Positions 17,552 through 24,578 of a DNA stretch of 34,200 bases are shown piece by piece. The DNA lies in the IMG/VR virus record IMGVR_UViG_3300028569_000098, positions 1-34,200 of that record; one strand, 5' to 3'. The notes beneath the pieces were generated by a model that searched no databases, was not told where the DNA came from, and saw nothing but the letters and a program-made list of their open reading frames with translations. The position numbers and the translations under genes are program-made. Position 1 is the stretch's first letter; each line of letters opens with the position of its first letter. The stretch is from a virus.

Positions 17552-18225
17552 TATCGTTTAACTCCTAAGTTTGCTACCCAAGTGTAGCCTGTTGAAACCC
17601 CTACTGACCTACCGCCACGCTTACCTGCCGATAGATTTTTTGCAAAGACTGTAGGATTCTGAATATAATCCATTACACCACTAACCCTTAAGAATGCTTG
17701 CGAAAAGTAGTTATTAAAGAATGAATCAAAAGTTTTTTGAAATCCACCTTGAGCCTGAACCCCACCAGGATTATCTACCACAATTGGATTTTTTGTAAAC
17801 ACTTGCTCACCATTATCTTCAAATGCAAGCACAGAGGCATTACGAGGTCTAATTGTAACTGGAATTCCATTTTCCATAATTCTTGCTTTGTCATAGAAAG
17901 GAACAGTAGAGCCATTTTTTACTGAAACAGATTGTCTAAAGGTTGACTTAATTGATAAGCCAACACCAGAAATTGTATAATCAATATCGAACAGTCTTGC
18001 GTTTGGGCTACCAGTTTGATCCCATTCATACATATGCTGAAGTACTGCTGGATTTGTGCTGGCAGAAGAATCGATATATTGTTTAATTAACTCAATGGCA
18101 TCCTTGCCCACAGCATCAAGGATATGATTTTTTCCTCGCTTTACGCCTTCTGTGAATCCAAAAGAATACTGAACGATGTTGTTCATTTCTTTAAGGAATA
18201 GGGTGTCATTAAATGTTGTTCTCAT
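17551..18225 (-). CDS. tail completion / neck protein, HK97 gp10-like (224 aa)
   Basis: This is likely a neck protein connecting head and tail, encoded between the stopper and the tail terminator as in HK97-type modules. The N-terminal region has helices (TLFLKEMNNIVQYSFGF, GKDAIELIKQYIDSSAS) followed by a beta-rich middle (DIDYTISGVGLSIKSTF, GIPVTIRPRNASVLAFEDNG). The C terminus (SAGKRGGRSVGVSTGYTW) is basic and Gly-rich, which is common in neck components. The start overlaps the stopper's stop as TAATG. No catalytic residues are apparent. Tail completion is the most economical assignment from order and length. Confidence 0.62.
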   Translation of the reverse strand: MRTTFNDTLFLKEMNNIVQYSFGFTEGVKRGKNHILDAVGKDAIELIKQYIDSSASTNPAVLQHMYEWDQTGSPNARLFDIDYTISGVGLSIKSTFRQSVSVKNGSTVPFYDKARIMENGIPVTIRPRNASVLAFEDNGEQVFTKNPIVVDNPGGVQAQGGFQKTFDSFFNNYFSQAFLRVSGVMDYIQNPTVFAKNLSAGKRGGRSVGVSTGYTWVANLGVKR

Positions 18226-18674
18226 TATACGTCTGCCCCCTGGTTTTCAGAACGACGCAACACTACCTTGTAGTACTCTACAGAACCAAAAGGATTAACG
18301 AATGGAGCCTGTGTTGCAATCTCAAATAGAGTTGACTTTCCATTTCTTGGTCCTGATGTTTCAGTATAAATTGGATTATCAAACTTATCACGAATATTAG
18401 TTATAACTATGTTTGTTGCTGCATTCTTTGCATCGATACTTGAAATGCGAATATCTTTTTTTACTCTTCCTAACAAAATAAAGTCTGTCTTAATATCTGG
18501 GTCTGGCTTAATGTCTTCCTTGTATGAAACCCCAGCTTCATTAAATGAACAAACAACTGTTTTGTCTAGAACCCAAGTTTTTGTAACATTGCCGTAAGCA
18601 GTTGTTTCAGTAATTGGGTAGTACACGTCTGCCATCATTGGGAACATGAAGTCGGGAGTTTCACAAATAGACAT
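18225..18674 (-). CDS. head-tail stopper (head closure) protein (149 aa)
   Basis: It probably plugs the portal channel after DNA packaging. The assignment comes from order (after the adaptor, before tail completion) and from a small beta-barrel-like composition. MADVYYPITETTAYGNVTKTWV and VVCSFNEAGV recall the N-terminal strands of stopper proteins, and TDFILLGRVKKDIR marks the central strand. A C-terminal strand (FGSVEYYKVVLRRSENQG) resembles the end of this fold. Its ATG overlaps the upstream stop (TAATG), and its own stop overlaps the next start. No unusual features are evident. Confidence 0.66.
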   Translation of the reverse strand: MSICETPDFMFPMMADVYYPITETTAYGNVTKTWVLDKTVVCSFNEAGVSYKEDIKPDPDIKTDFILLGRVKKDIRISSIDAKNAATNIVITNIRDKFDNPIYTETSGPRNGKSTLFEIATQAPFVNPFGSVEYYKVVLRRSENQGADV

Positions 18675-19585
18675 TAGAGAACCCCTAGTCTTGTAACAGA
18701 CTTAGCATACTTAGAAAGTATCTTGTCTACAAGAATATTACCTGTTCCTTCGAATGACTGCTTGTCGAACTGTAGTTTATACTGGTCGGTATTGTATGCT
18801 GTAACATATCGTTTGTAATAGTCCAGCTGACCGCACTCAATGTCTGTAATTAAAAGACTGACGGCACGAGCAATGTCTGAGGGTACTGCTGTGTATCCAG
18901 ACTCTACAACAACTCTATAGTCGTATGTCTTGGGAAAGCCACCCCATATACCAAAGTTTAAGTCTAGATAGTCTGTGCTTCCAGCAGGAAGAATAAGGTC
19001 TGCACTCTCGCTTCTATTCAGTTCTCCTGTATAGGTTTGAGTTATAGCAGTCTTATCTTTTGTAATTTCAAAGTTACGTACATATGCTGTTGGATTACTT
19101 GCATCGTAAACTAGAACGTTGTTCTCGTATACCTGCAAAATTTTCTTTGCATCTACCCATAGTGGCAAGTAGTCTGCTCCAAGACCAGTAGTCTCAAAAG
19201 TTGTTTTCTTGTAGTAAAATCCTTGTGGAATAACAGAGTCAATAATTGCTCTTGCCAACTCTTCATTCAAGGTCTTTGTGGCTATGTCGGAGGCTGTTTC
19301 TGCTAGTGTGTTTGGGTCTAGATATGGTCTGCGAACCTGATAAGTGTCGTCGTGAATAATATCCCCTGACGCATCTGTAATCACAACTCTATAATCTGAG
19401 TCATATTTTCCTGATAGCGTGATTGTCCACACATACGCTGCATTGTCTGTTACAGTCTGTGTGGTGGAAGAAAGGTCTGCCAAATCAGTTATGGTTGCTG
19501 TGAACACCTCATTAGTTGTATAAGTCGCTGGGATAGTATATGTAAGCCCAACGCTAGTGTATGGCGATAACCTTAGTAATTCCAT
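18674..19585 (-). CDS. head-tail adaptor with N-terminal Ig-like domain (303 aa)
   Basis: The C-terminal part (about residues 100-303) is mostly helical and ends in segments such as AVPSDIARAVSLLITDIECGQLD and ILVDKILSKYAKSVTRLG, in keeping with gp6-type adaptors that bind beneath the portal. The first 100 residues are different. They form a beta-rich, Ig-like domain (TYTIPATYTTNEVFTATITD, then YVWTITLSGKY and YRVVITDASG). Such N-terminal decoration is unusual for an adaptor, which is normally about 100-150 residues, and could project from the neck. The start overlaps the upstream gene's stop (TAATG). The adaptor call is inferred from position and C-terminal character. Confidence 0.6.
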   Translation of the reverse strand: MELLRLSPYTSVGLTYTIPATYTTNEVFTATITDLADLSSTTQTVTDNAAYVWTITLSGKYDSDYRVVITDASGDIIHDDTYQVRRPYLDPNTLAETASDIATKTLNEELARAIIDSVIPQGFYYKKTTFETTGLGADYLPLWVDAKKILQVYENNVLVYDASNPTAYVRNFEITKDKTAITQTYTGELNRSESADLILPAGSTDYLDLNFGIWGGFPKTYDYRVVVESGYTAVPSDIARAVSLLITDIECGQLDYYKRYVTAYNTDQYKLQFDKQSFEGTGNILVDKILSKYAKSVTRLGVL

Positions 19586-20049
19586 TAAATTCCGTACTCC
19601 TTTGCAACCTCTTCTGGGGTTGCGGTACGCACGTGATCTCGCTTAAGCCACTTTTCGGCTTCTGCTTTATCCACAATGTTGTACCCTTTGTCAATCTTCC
19701 CTACGCCTTCCCACAAGACATTTCGTGTAGAGAACAATGCTACTGTTTCTTTCTTAACAGCTTTAGGCTCTACAGCTTTTATTTTTGGTGACTTACTTGC
19801 GGCTCCTGAGCCGATAGCACCATTCTCTGTTTGAGTAATTGCACCAGACTTTTTTCCACCTTTGGCAGTGGTACGAGATGAACCGATTACGTTATCTTCA
19901 TCTGTTTCTGGTATACCTTTTAATTTTTGTTTTAAATCTCCAATTGATTCTTCTAGTGCTTCTACAGAATTGTCTACTACTTCTTCAATTGTTTCTAGTA
20001 CTTCTTCAACTGTCTCTTCGACTGTTTCGATAATTGTTTCATTTGACAT
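19585..20049 (-). CDS. capsid-proximal small protein with scaffold-like acidic arm (154 aa)
   Basis: The function is unknown. The first 45 residues form an acidic coiled-coil-like arm rich in Glu and Val (MSNETIIETVEETVEEV). They closely resemble the start of the scaffold (MTDEVNETVAETVEEV), also at DNA level. A Lys/Gly/Ala-rich linker follows (about 55-100). The C-terminal 50 residues form a compact domain (VALFSTRNVLWEGVGKI, then AEKWLKRDHVRTATPEEVAKEYGI) of a type commonly encoded just after phage major capsid genes. It may decorate or join the head, or be an evolutionary offshoot of the scaffold. Translation starts at 20049 after a perfect AAGGAGG site, with an extended -10 promoter upstream. 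Confidence 0.68.
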   Translation of the reverse strand: MSNETIIETVEETVEEVLETIEEVVDNSVEALEESIGDLKQKLKGIPETDEDNVIGSSRTTAKGGKKSGAITQTENGAIGSGAASKSPKIKAVEPKAVKKETVALFSTRNVLWEGVGKIDKGYNIVDKAEAEKWLKRDHVRTATPEEVAKEYGI

Positions 20050-20067
20050 TAGAAACCTCCTTAGATA

Positions 20068-20076
20068 ATTATATCA
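20068..20076 (-). promoter_or_regulatory. extended -10 promoter after the capsid gene hairpin
   Basis: The minus strand reads TGATATAAT ten bases downstream of the hairpin that follows the major capsid gene. The predicted leader of about 13 bases includes the AAGGAGG ribosome-binding site of the 154-residue gene. This starts a new unit for the neck genes. Confidence 0.6.
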
Positions 20077-20086
20077 GATAGTAAGA

Positions 20087-20112
20087 GAGGCAAGGACCGA
20101 AATCCCTGCCTC
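20087..20112 (-). terminator. terminator-like hairpin after the major capsid gene
   Basis: On the minus strand GAGGCAGGGA and TCCTTGCCTC pair around a TTTCGG loop, with one G-U pair that would be an A-C mismatch on the other strand. The tail after the stem (TCTTACTATCT) is only moderately U-rich, so it may attenuate rather than fully stop transcription, or act as an mRNA stabiliser. Confidence 0.55.
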
Positions 20113-20132
20113 CCCTAAGAGTTAGATTCAAA

Positions 20133-21227
20133 TTATGAAGATGAATCCTGGCTGTCGCTATCAACCCAAGCTACAGCGTCTTCCTCTTCCCACTGAAGTC
20201 CGAAACGAACGAATACGGTGTATTCGATTGTGTCTTTCTTCGCAACGTATTCACGGTTTACAGTGATGTCTCGCTGGAAACCCCAAATGCGGTTTGAAGG
20301 GAATGTGAGGTCGATGTAGTTGTCTGGGTAGTAAGGAACTTCCATTACTGGAATACCTAAGATACGAGTTGTACGAGCTTCTCCGACAATCTGATCAGTA
20401 CCTGCAAGGTATGAATTGCGGTATTGGTCTGTGAAAATGCTGTTTGACCCAGTACCATTTGATCTGACAATATCCGCGAATGTGTCAGTGCTTGCATAGA
20501 ACTTTAGACCGTTCTTAAGAGCACGATACTTTCTTGGTAGGGCAGAAATGACACCCTGAAGAACTTCTGGAGTCCACGCACCGCTTGTAACGGTTGCAGA
20601 ATACTCGTGAGCATCTCCACCGAAACGAACCTTGCGAACAAAACCTTCCATAATGTTAAGGAAGGAGTTTCCTCCAGTACCTGTACCATTAATGGCAAGG
20701 TCCTCAATGTCATTTGCAAATGCGTTGGTCATTAGACGAACAAGGTGGTCCTCAAGGGCTGCACCTTCAATGTTGTCTTCTAATGCCTCAGCAGAAACTT
20801 CCCAGTCAAGGCGGAGTTTCTTTGTTGTTAGTTCAACCTTAGCAAAGGTTGCACCTGCGTTTGTGTATGTAGCGTCAGCCTGGTTTGCAGCACGAATAAC
20901 TCGTTCTCCAACGTTGACCTTTTCGAGTTCCATTGTATTGGCTCTCATTGTGACTCTACGACCATCTTTGGCGAGAACAGTACCGTCCCAAACATAGTCA
21001 ATAAATCTACGAGCTTGTTCAGGACGTAGAATACCACTACCTGCATCACCCGAAGGATTTACTGCGTTTGGTCCAGTTGTTACACCAAACTGTGCGGTGG
21101 GGATGTTACCTAGAGTGTCTGCTCCAGGACTAGCAACGCCACCAATTCCTCCAGATGCGAATGCACCTTCGCCATTTGTTTCATTGGCTCCTGCACCTGG
21201 ATAGTTTTTAATAATCTCTTCCGACAT
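20133..21227 (-). CDS. major capsid protein, HK97 fold (364 aa)
   Basis: It forms the icosahedral shell. The start at 21227 has a perfect ribosome-binding site (AGGAGGTGA) four to five bases before the ATG. A longer frame from 21293 would overlap the scaffold end. Residues about 1-60 are Gly/Ala-rich and disordered, perhaps cleaved. The E-loop and spine helix follow (MELEKVNVGERVIRAANQ, then KLRLDWEVSAEALEDNIEG and LEDHLVRLMTNAFANDIEDL), a signature of this fold. The A-domain has VLQGVISALPRKYRALKNG and the C terminus is VRFGLQWEEEDAVAWVDSD. Lying directly after the protease/scaffold gene is the normal order. A hairpin and a new promoter follow, consistent with high independent expression. 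Confidence 0.93.
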   Translation of the reverse strand: MSEEIIKNYPGAGANETNGEGAFASGGIGGVASPGADTLGNIPTAQFGVTTGPNAVNPSGDAGSGILRPEQARRFIDYVWDGTVLAKDGRRVTMRANTMELEKVNVGERVIRAANQADATYTNAGATFAKVELTTKKLRLDWEVSAEALEDNIEGAALEDHLVRLMTNAFANDIEDLAINGTGTGGNSFLNIMEGFVRKVRFGGDAHEYSATVTSGAWTPEVLQGVISALPRKYRALKNGLKFYASTDTFADIVRSNGTGSNSIFTDQYRNSYLAGTDQIVGEARTTRILGIPVMEVPYYPDNYIDLTFPSNRIWGFQRDITVNREYVAKKDTIEYTVFVRFGLQWEEEDAVAWVDSDSQDSSS

Positions 21228-21250
21228 TTTGTCACCTCCTAAGTGATTTT

Positions 21251-21745
21251 TTATTTGAATAGATCGGCAGTTTTGAGGAAACGTCCGTCCCATAGGGATT
21301 TCTCAATCTTATCTGATTGATTTTCCTGTACGATCTCGCCTAGATCGCCAGATTTGCGGAAAGCGGTATCTGCCTCAACAGCATCAACTCTCTTTCCAAA
21401 CTCGTTAAACTCGCCCTTTGTCTCTGTTACCTCATTTTTTACAGAGTCAATCGACTTGCTTAATTGTGCAATTTGTTCGGCTTGTGCCTGAACAACTGCG
21501 GTTAGATCGCTAAAGGCTTTTGTAACGGTATCCTTAATTTCAGCAACTGCGTCTACAAGAACCTCGTCTGACTTGGATACTGAATCAGCCTTTTCAGCAA
21601 CTTCTTCATCAGCAACAACCTCTTCGGTTGCCACCTCTTCGGTTACCTCTTCTGCTACTTCAACATCTGCCTCTGGAGCGACCTCTGCTTCAACAGCGAC
21701 TTCTTCTACTGTCTCAGCGACTGTTTCATTTACTTCATCAGTCAT
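21251..21745 (-). CDS. scaffold protein from an internal in-frame start (164 aa)
   Basis: This nested reading frame is the C-terminal part of the protease/scaffold gene and would yield free scaffold, much as lambda Nu3 is made within gene C. The ATG at 21745 encodes Met254 of the full protein. It is preceded by a perfect Shine-Dalgarno, AAGGAGG at 21754-21760, with an 8-base spacer, far better than the site at the long form's start. The product begins with the Glu/Val-rich arm, continues as a coiled coil and ends with the basic capsid-binding-like tail. The strong site within coding sequence is direct evidence; the production of a short protein is inference. Confidence 0.75.
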   Translation of the reverse strand: MTDEVNETVAETVEEVAVEAEVAPEADVEVAEEVTEEVATEEVVADEEVAEKADSVSKSDEVLVDAVAEIKDTVTKAFSDLTAVVQAQAEQIAQLSKSIDSVKNEVTETKGEFNEFGKRVDAVEADTAFRKSGDLGEIVQENQSDKIEKSLWDGRFLKTADLFK

Positions 21746-22504
21746 AGGACTTACCTCCTTAGTTATCTTAGAAGTATTAATGCCTTTAGCACTATCTACT
21801 AAGAACTTTACCATCTCTGGTTTTTCTGCATCTGACTTTTCTACAAAGCCGATGTTTTTCATTGCAGCACCACTGGTGGGGCTAACTTCTGAATCTTTAT
21901 CTGAGAGCATAACAATACCGTTTTCTTCGTCCCAGAATACATTTTCAATTTCTACATCCACGCCATCTCCCTTGATTACGTCAACTCCGTCTACTTTTTC
22001 AACAGACAAAACATTTGCAAACTGATTTGCAGGGGTATCAACTAGTGATAACTCTACAAGGTCGTAGTCTTTAATAATACGAATAGTGGCATCCATCTTT
22101 TCGTCAAAGGCATCATCCCACTGGTTCATTTTTCCGCCAATGGAAAAACCTGAAAGTGTTCCGTCTAGAACCTTTTCCCAAGTGTCCTGAGCACCCTTTG
22201 AGATGTATGTTGATACATAAACACCTGCATAAAACTTCTTTGACTCTGGGTCAAAGTACTTGTCCTCTTTGAATGAAACCATTTTGCCTACCGCCTTGGG
22301 CTGGTGCATTTCACGAATGTTACCACGGAACTTTTCAAAAGCTTTCATTGAAGCTTCTGGAGTAACGATGTCATTCTGCTTGTCAACGTTATCTAGGGTT
22401 GCAAAACCAGAGACGATGCGTCGCTCTTCATCAACTTTTGAGAACGGCATGGACAGACGAACATTATCGCCTTCAGAGTGCCAATGGGCTTTAGAAATAG
22501 TCAT
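21251..22504 (-). CDS. prohead protease fused to scaffold, XkdF-like (417 aa)
   Basis: The N-terminal part (about residues 1-175) resembles XkdF-type prohead proteases, which process the scaffold and capsid. Candidate catalytic residues are His67 in REMHQPKAVG and Ser121 in SGFSIGG. The closing motif VELSLVDTPANQ (about 150-161) is typical of the family. Residues about 200-253 form a linker. The rest is a scaffold: a long Glu/Val-rich low-complexity stretch followed by a coiled coil (VQAQAEQIAQLSKSIDSVKNEV) and a basic C terminus (LWDGRFLKTADLFK) that may bind capsid. The ATG is eight bases from a -10 element and lacks a ribosome-binding site. An internal strongly ribosome-bound ATG is annotated separately. 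Confidence 0.88.
   Translation of the reverse strand: MTISKAHWHSEGDNVRLSMPFSKVDEERRIVSGFATLDNVDKQNDIVTPEASMKAFEKFRGNIREMHQPKAVGKMVSFKEDKYFDPESKKFYAGVYVSTYISKGAQDTWEKVLDGTLSGFSIGGKMNQWDDAFDEKMDATIRIIKDYDLVELSLVDTPANQFANVLSVEKVDGVDVIKGDGVDVEIENVFWDEENGIVMLSDKDSEVSPTSGAAMKNIGFVEKSDAEKPEMVKFLVDSAKGINTSKITKEVSPMTDEVNETVAETVEEVAVEAEVAPEADVEVAEEVTEEVATEEVVADEEVAEKADSVSKSDEVLVDAVAEIKDTVTKAFSDLTAVVQAQAEQIAQLSKSIDSVKNEVTETKGEFNEFGKRVDAVEADTAFRKSGDLGEIVQENQSDKIEKSLWDGRFLKTADLFK
21754..21760 (-). promoter_or_regulatory. internal ribosome-binding site for free scaffold
   Basis: The perfect AAGGAGG on the minus strand, inside the protease/scaffold gene and eight bases before an in-frame ATG, is one of the strongest in the window. 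Confidence 0.75.
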
Positions 22505-22512
22505 GTTAATTA

Positions 22513-22518
22513 ATTATA
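22513..22518 (-). promoter_or_regulatory. -10 promoter close to the protease start
   Basis: A perfect TATAAT on the minus strand, eight bases before the ATG at 22504, has no Shine-Dalgarno site after it. The transcript would have a leader of about two bases. The TGn extension is absent. Confidence 0.45.
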
Positions 22519-22559
22519 TACTGTTTTTTACAATAATATAACATTGTTATTACATTTAA

Positions 22560-22568
22560 ATTATAACA
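22560..22568 (-). promoter_or_regulatory. second extended -10 promoter upstream of the protease
   Basis: The minus strand reads TGTTATAAT in the same 68-base gap, just after the portal stop. The transcript leader would be about 48 bases and would contain an imperfect AT-rich palindrome (22530-22547). Confidence 0.4.
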
Positions 22569-22572
22569 CAGT

Positions 22573-24177
22573 TTATGCTGAAGATCTGCCTTCACCCTGG
22601 GCGTTTCTACCCTCAGTAGTTGCAGTACTGTCTGACTGATTGTTTGATCTTTCAGCATCTCGCTGTCTGTTACCTGCAAGATTTGCACGAGCATCAGTTG
22701 CTTGACGTGGGGTCATTTGAAAAACTTCATCGCCGTCTTGACGTTGACCAAGACCTAGCTTTTCACGAGCTTCGTTGGGTGTAAGAATCTGTGTCTTAAC
22801 ATAACGCTCTAGAATTTGTGACTGTGCAATTTCATCTGTAAGAGTTAGTTCATTAAACTTAAGTTCAAGAATGTCTGTCTTTTCTTTAATAATCTTGCCA
22901 AGAACTTTTTCAAGATTAGTTTGTGCAGGACGTGCAACCTGTTCTTTGAATGTGCGGTCCTGTGCGAGAGCAGCAGCAATGCTTGCAGCATCTCCACCGC
23001 CAATCTTTGACAATGGGACCTGGTGAGCAACCAGGATATCGTCACGGTTACGAATGCGGTATTGGTCAAATGATGCCTCTTGAACATTATTCTCAATTGG
23101 CTCCATCTTAAACTCTACCTTGTTGTTGTCAGAGTCTGCTGGCAACGGAATGTAAAGTGTCCTGTGTGACTGCCCCTTTAGACTGGTCTGCAAGAAGCGG
23201 AACATCTTGTCTTCTGCATCTTCTGAAAGCTTTGCACCCTTAAGTGTAATAACGTAGCGAGGCACAGCCTTATTGCTAAAGTAGTCGATGTTGTATTGTG
23301 AAGCAAGCTGATCTCCGTGGAGAGATGAGATCGCAGACATAATATCTGGGATTCCGTAGTATGTGTTAAGTGGAGAGTATTCTTTATAGTGAATAATCTC
23401 GTTAGGGCGTGGGTCTTCAGTTACTGGGTTTGGGTTGACTGCCCCGAAATTTCTGAAGTAGACAACCTTGTTACCAATAATCTGAACGTAGCCATCCTTT
23501 AGTCTACGGACTCGCATTGTGGTTGACGGAATGTGACCAACGTATCCAATCTCACCTGTTACGGTACGACCAATTTCAAGGTATCCATTTCCTGTAGCCT
23601 GAACATCTGTATAAAACTTCATCATTGTGTTTGTAAAAGAATCATCATCGTTAAGTGCTTCTATCCACTCACGCATTGAAATTCTTGCACGTTCAATACG
23701 CTTACGTGCTTTTTCTGCAGCTGAGTCTGTTGTCCCCCCAAGAGCAAACATAGTACTCTTTGTTGGCTGGAAGTCATAACCAAGACCAACAATGTTTTCT
23801 ACCTTTGCGTCAATAGCGGCATGGTTAGCGAATGATGTATCGTAATAGTTTGCAAGTTCATAAAGATTCCAGGGTGGTGTAATAACGTCAAAGAGACCGT
23901 AGCCATTGTGGTAAACAGTTCCAGGGTTAATCTCCTTAGATCTTGCTCCATTGACTCCTGTGCTTGTTGCCATAGCACTGTCAAGATAGGCAGGTGTTAC
24001 ATCTACTGCTTTCGACATTCTAGCTGCACGACGCTTAAAGTTTGCATTAAGACCAGAGAGTGATTTAATACCGTCCCAATTTTTAATAAAGGGGTCTTGT
24101 GCTTTAAAGACATTTTCTTCTTCTGCAAAGCTGTCCATCTTTGCACGAACAATGTGTTGTACTGATTCTTCCGACAT
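22573..24177 (-). CDS. portal protein (534 aa)
   Basis: The product forms the dodecameric channel through which DNA enters and leaves the head. The length is typical. The sequence has family features of the PBSX/SPP1-type phage portal: the N-terminal FIKNWDGIKSLSGLN region, PPWNLYELANYYDTSFANHAAIDAKVENIVGLGYDF (about 96-135), the long wing with MREWIEALNDDDSFTNTMMKF (about 183-203) and the stem/crown with DILVAHQVPLSKIGGG and AAALAQDRTFKEQVARP (about 375-410). The C-terminal helix region (LTLTDEIAQSQILERYVKTQILTPNEAREKLG) is characteristic. The ATG overlaps the preceding stop (TAATG), with GGAGA nearby. The expected neighbours, protease and capsid, follow directly. Confidence 0.93.
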   Translation of the reverse strand: MSEESVQHIVRAKMDSFAEEENVFKAQDPFIKNWDGIKSLSGLNANFKRRAARMSKAVDVTPAYLDSAMATSTGVNGARSKEINPGTVYHNGYGLFDVITPPWNLYELANYYDTSFANHAAIDAKVENIVGLGYDFQPTKSTMFALGGTTDSAAEKARKRIERARISMREWIEALNDDDSFTNTMMKFYTDVQATGNGYLEIGRTVTGEIGYVGHIPSTTMRVRRLKDGYVQIIGNKVVYFRNFGAVNPNPVTEDPRPNEIIHYKEYSPLNTYYGIPDIMSAISSLHGDQLASQYNIDYFSNKAVPRYVITLKGAKLSEDAEDKMFRFLQTSLKGQSHRTLYIPLPADSDNNKVEFKMEPIENNVQEASFDQYRIRNRDDILVAHQVPLSKIGGGDAASIAAALAQDRTFKEQVARPAQTNLEKVLGKIIKEKTDILELKFNELTLTDEIAQSQILERYVKTQILTPNEAREKLGLGQRQDGDEVFQMTPRQATDARANLAGNRQRDAERSNNQSDSTATTEGRNAQGEGRSSA

Positions 24178-24560
24178 TAGTCTTCATCTCCGTATGCATT
24201 TAAGGTATTCTTTGCCGCAATAACTGCACCAAGGTCATTCATGTTTGGGATTAGTCCCTGCTTCATACGATCAATTTGTTCAGAGTGTGTCTCTTCTGAA
24301 ATCTGTCGTGTGTTTGGGTAGAAGATAGCCTGACCCTCTGCTTCACCATAGTATGCAGCGGCATCCATAAGCTTTTTTACACGCTCGTGATCATTCTTAT
24401 ATGCTTCAATAGAGAGAACGTTGTTGTCTCCATCCGTGAAAGGCTTGCCGTTTGCCTTTACCCAGATATATGTTCCAAAGTCTGAGTATTCTTCTTTGAC
24501 TACAGTTAGTCTGGCTTTTCCAAGAGCTTCCTCAATTGGATCTAATTTTTCTTTTTCCAT
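24177..24560 (-). CDS. small pre-portal protein of unknown function (127 aa)
   Basis: The function is not recognised. It is a soluble, charged protein with an N-terminal helix (EKLDPIEEALGKARLTVV), a short beta part (DFGTYIWVKANGKPF) and mixed helices at the C terminus (NDLGAVIAAKNTLNAYG). I chose the ATG at 24560, seven bases after an extended -10 element. A GTG two codons upstream lies only about one base from that element and would have no leader room. Its stop overlaps the portal start (TAATG), so it is translationally coupled to the portal and may act in portal or head assembly or in packaging. That link comes from position. Confidence 0.65.
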   Translation of the reverse strand: MEKEKLDPIEEALGKARLTVVKEEYSDFGTYIWVKANGKPFTDGDNNVLSIEAYKNDHERVKKLMDAAAYYGEAEGQAIFYPNTRQISEETHSEQIDRMKQGLIPNMNDLGAVIAAKNTLNAYGDED

Positions 24561-24567
24561 AACCACC

Positions 24568-24576
24568 AGTATACCA
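24568..24576 (-). promoter_or_regulatory. extended -10 promoter of the head operon, near-leaderless
   Basis: The minus strand reads TGGTATACT, seven bases before the ATG at 24560. The predicted leader is 0-1 base. It lies in the 18-base gap after the 1030-residue gene, and would start transcription of the head genes. Confidence 0.6.
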
Positions 24577-24578
24577 TA

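Noticed and set aside
21228-21293. A longer start for the major capsid protein
   Set aside because: It overlaps the scaffold end and lacks a site. The ATG at 21227 has AGGAGGTGA immediately upstream.
21573-22025. A plus-strand open frame rich in Ser and Thr opposite the scaffold
   Set aside because: It mirrors the Glu/Val-rich scaffold region. The composition is an artefact of the opposite strand.
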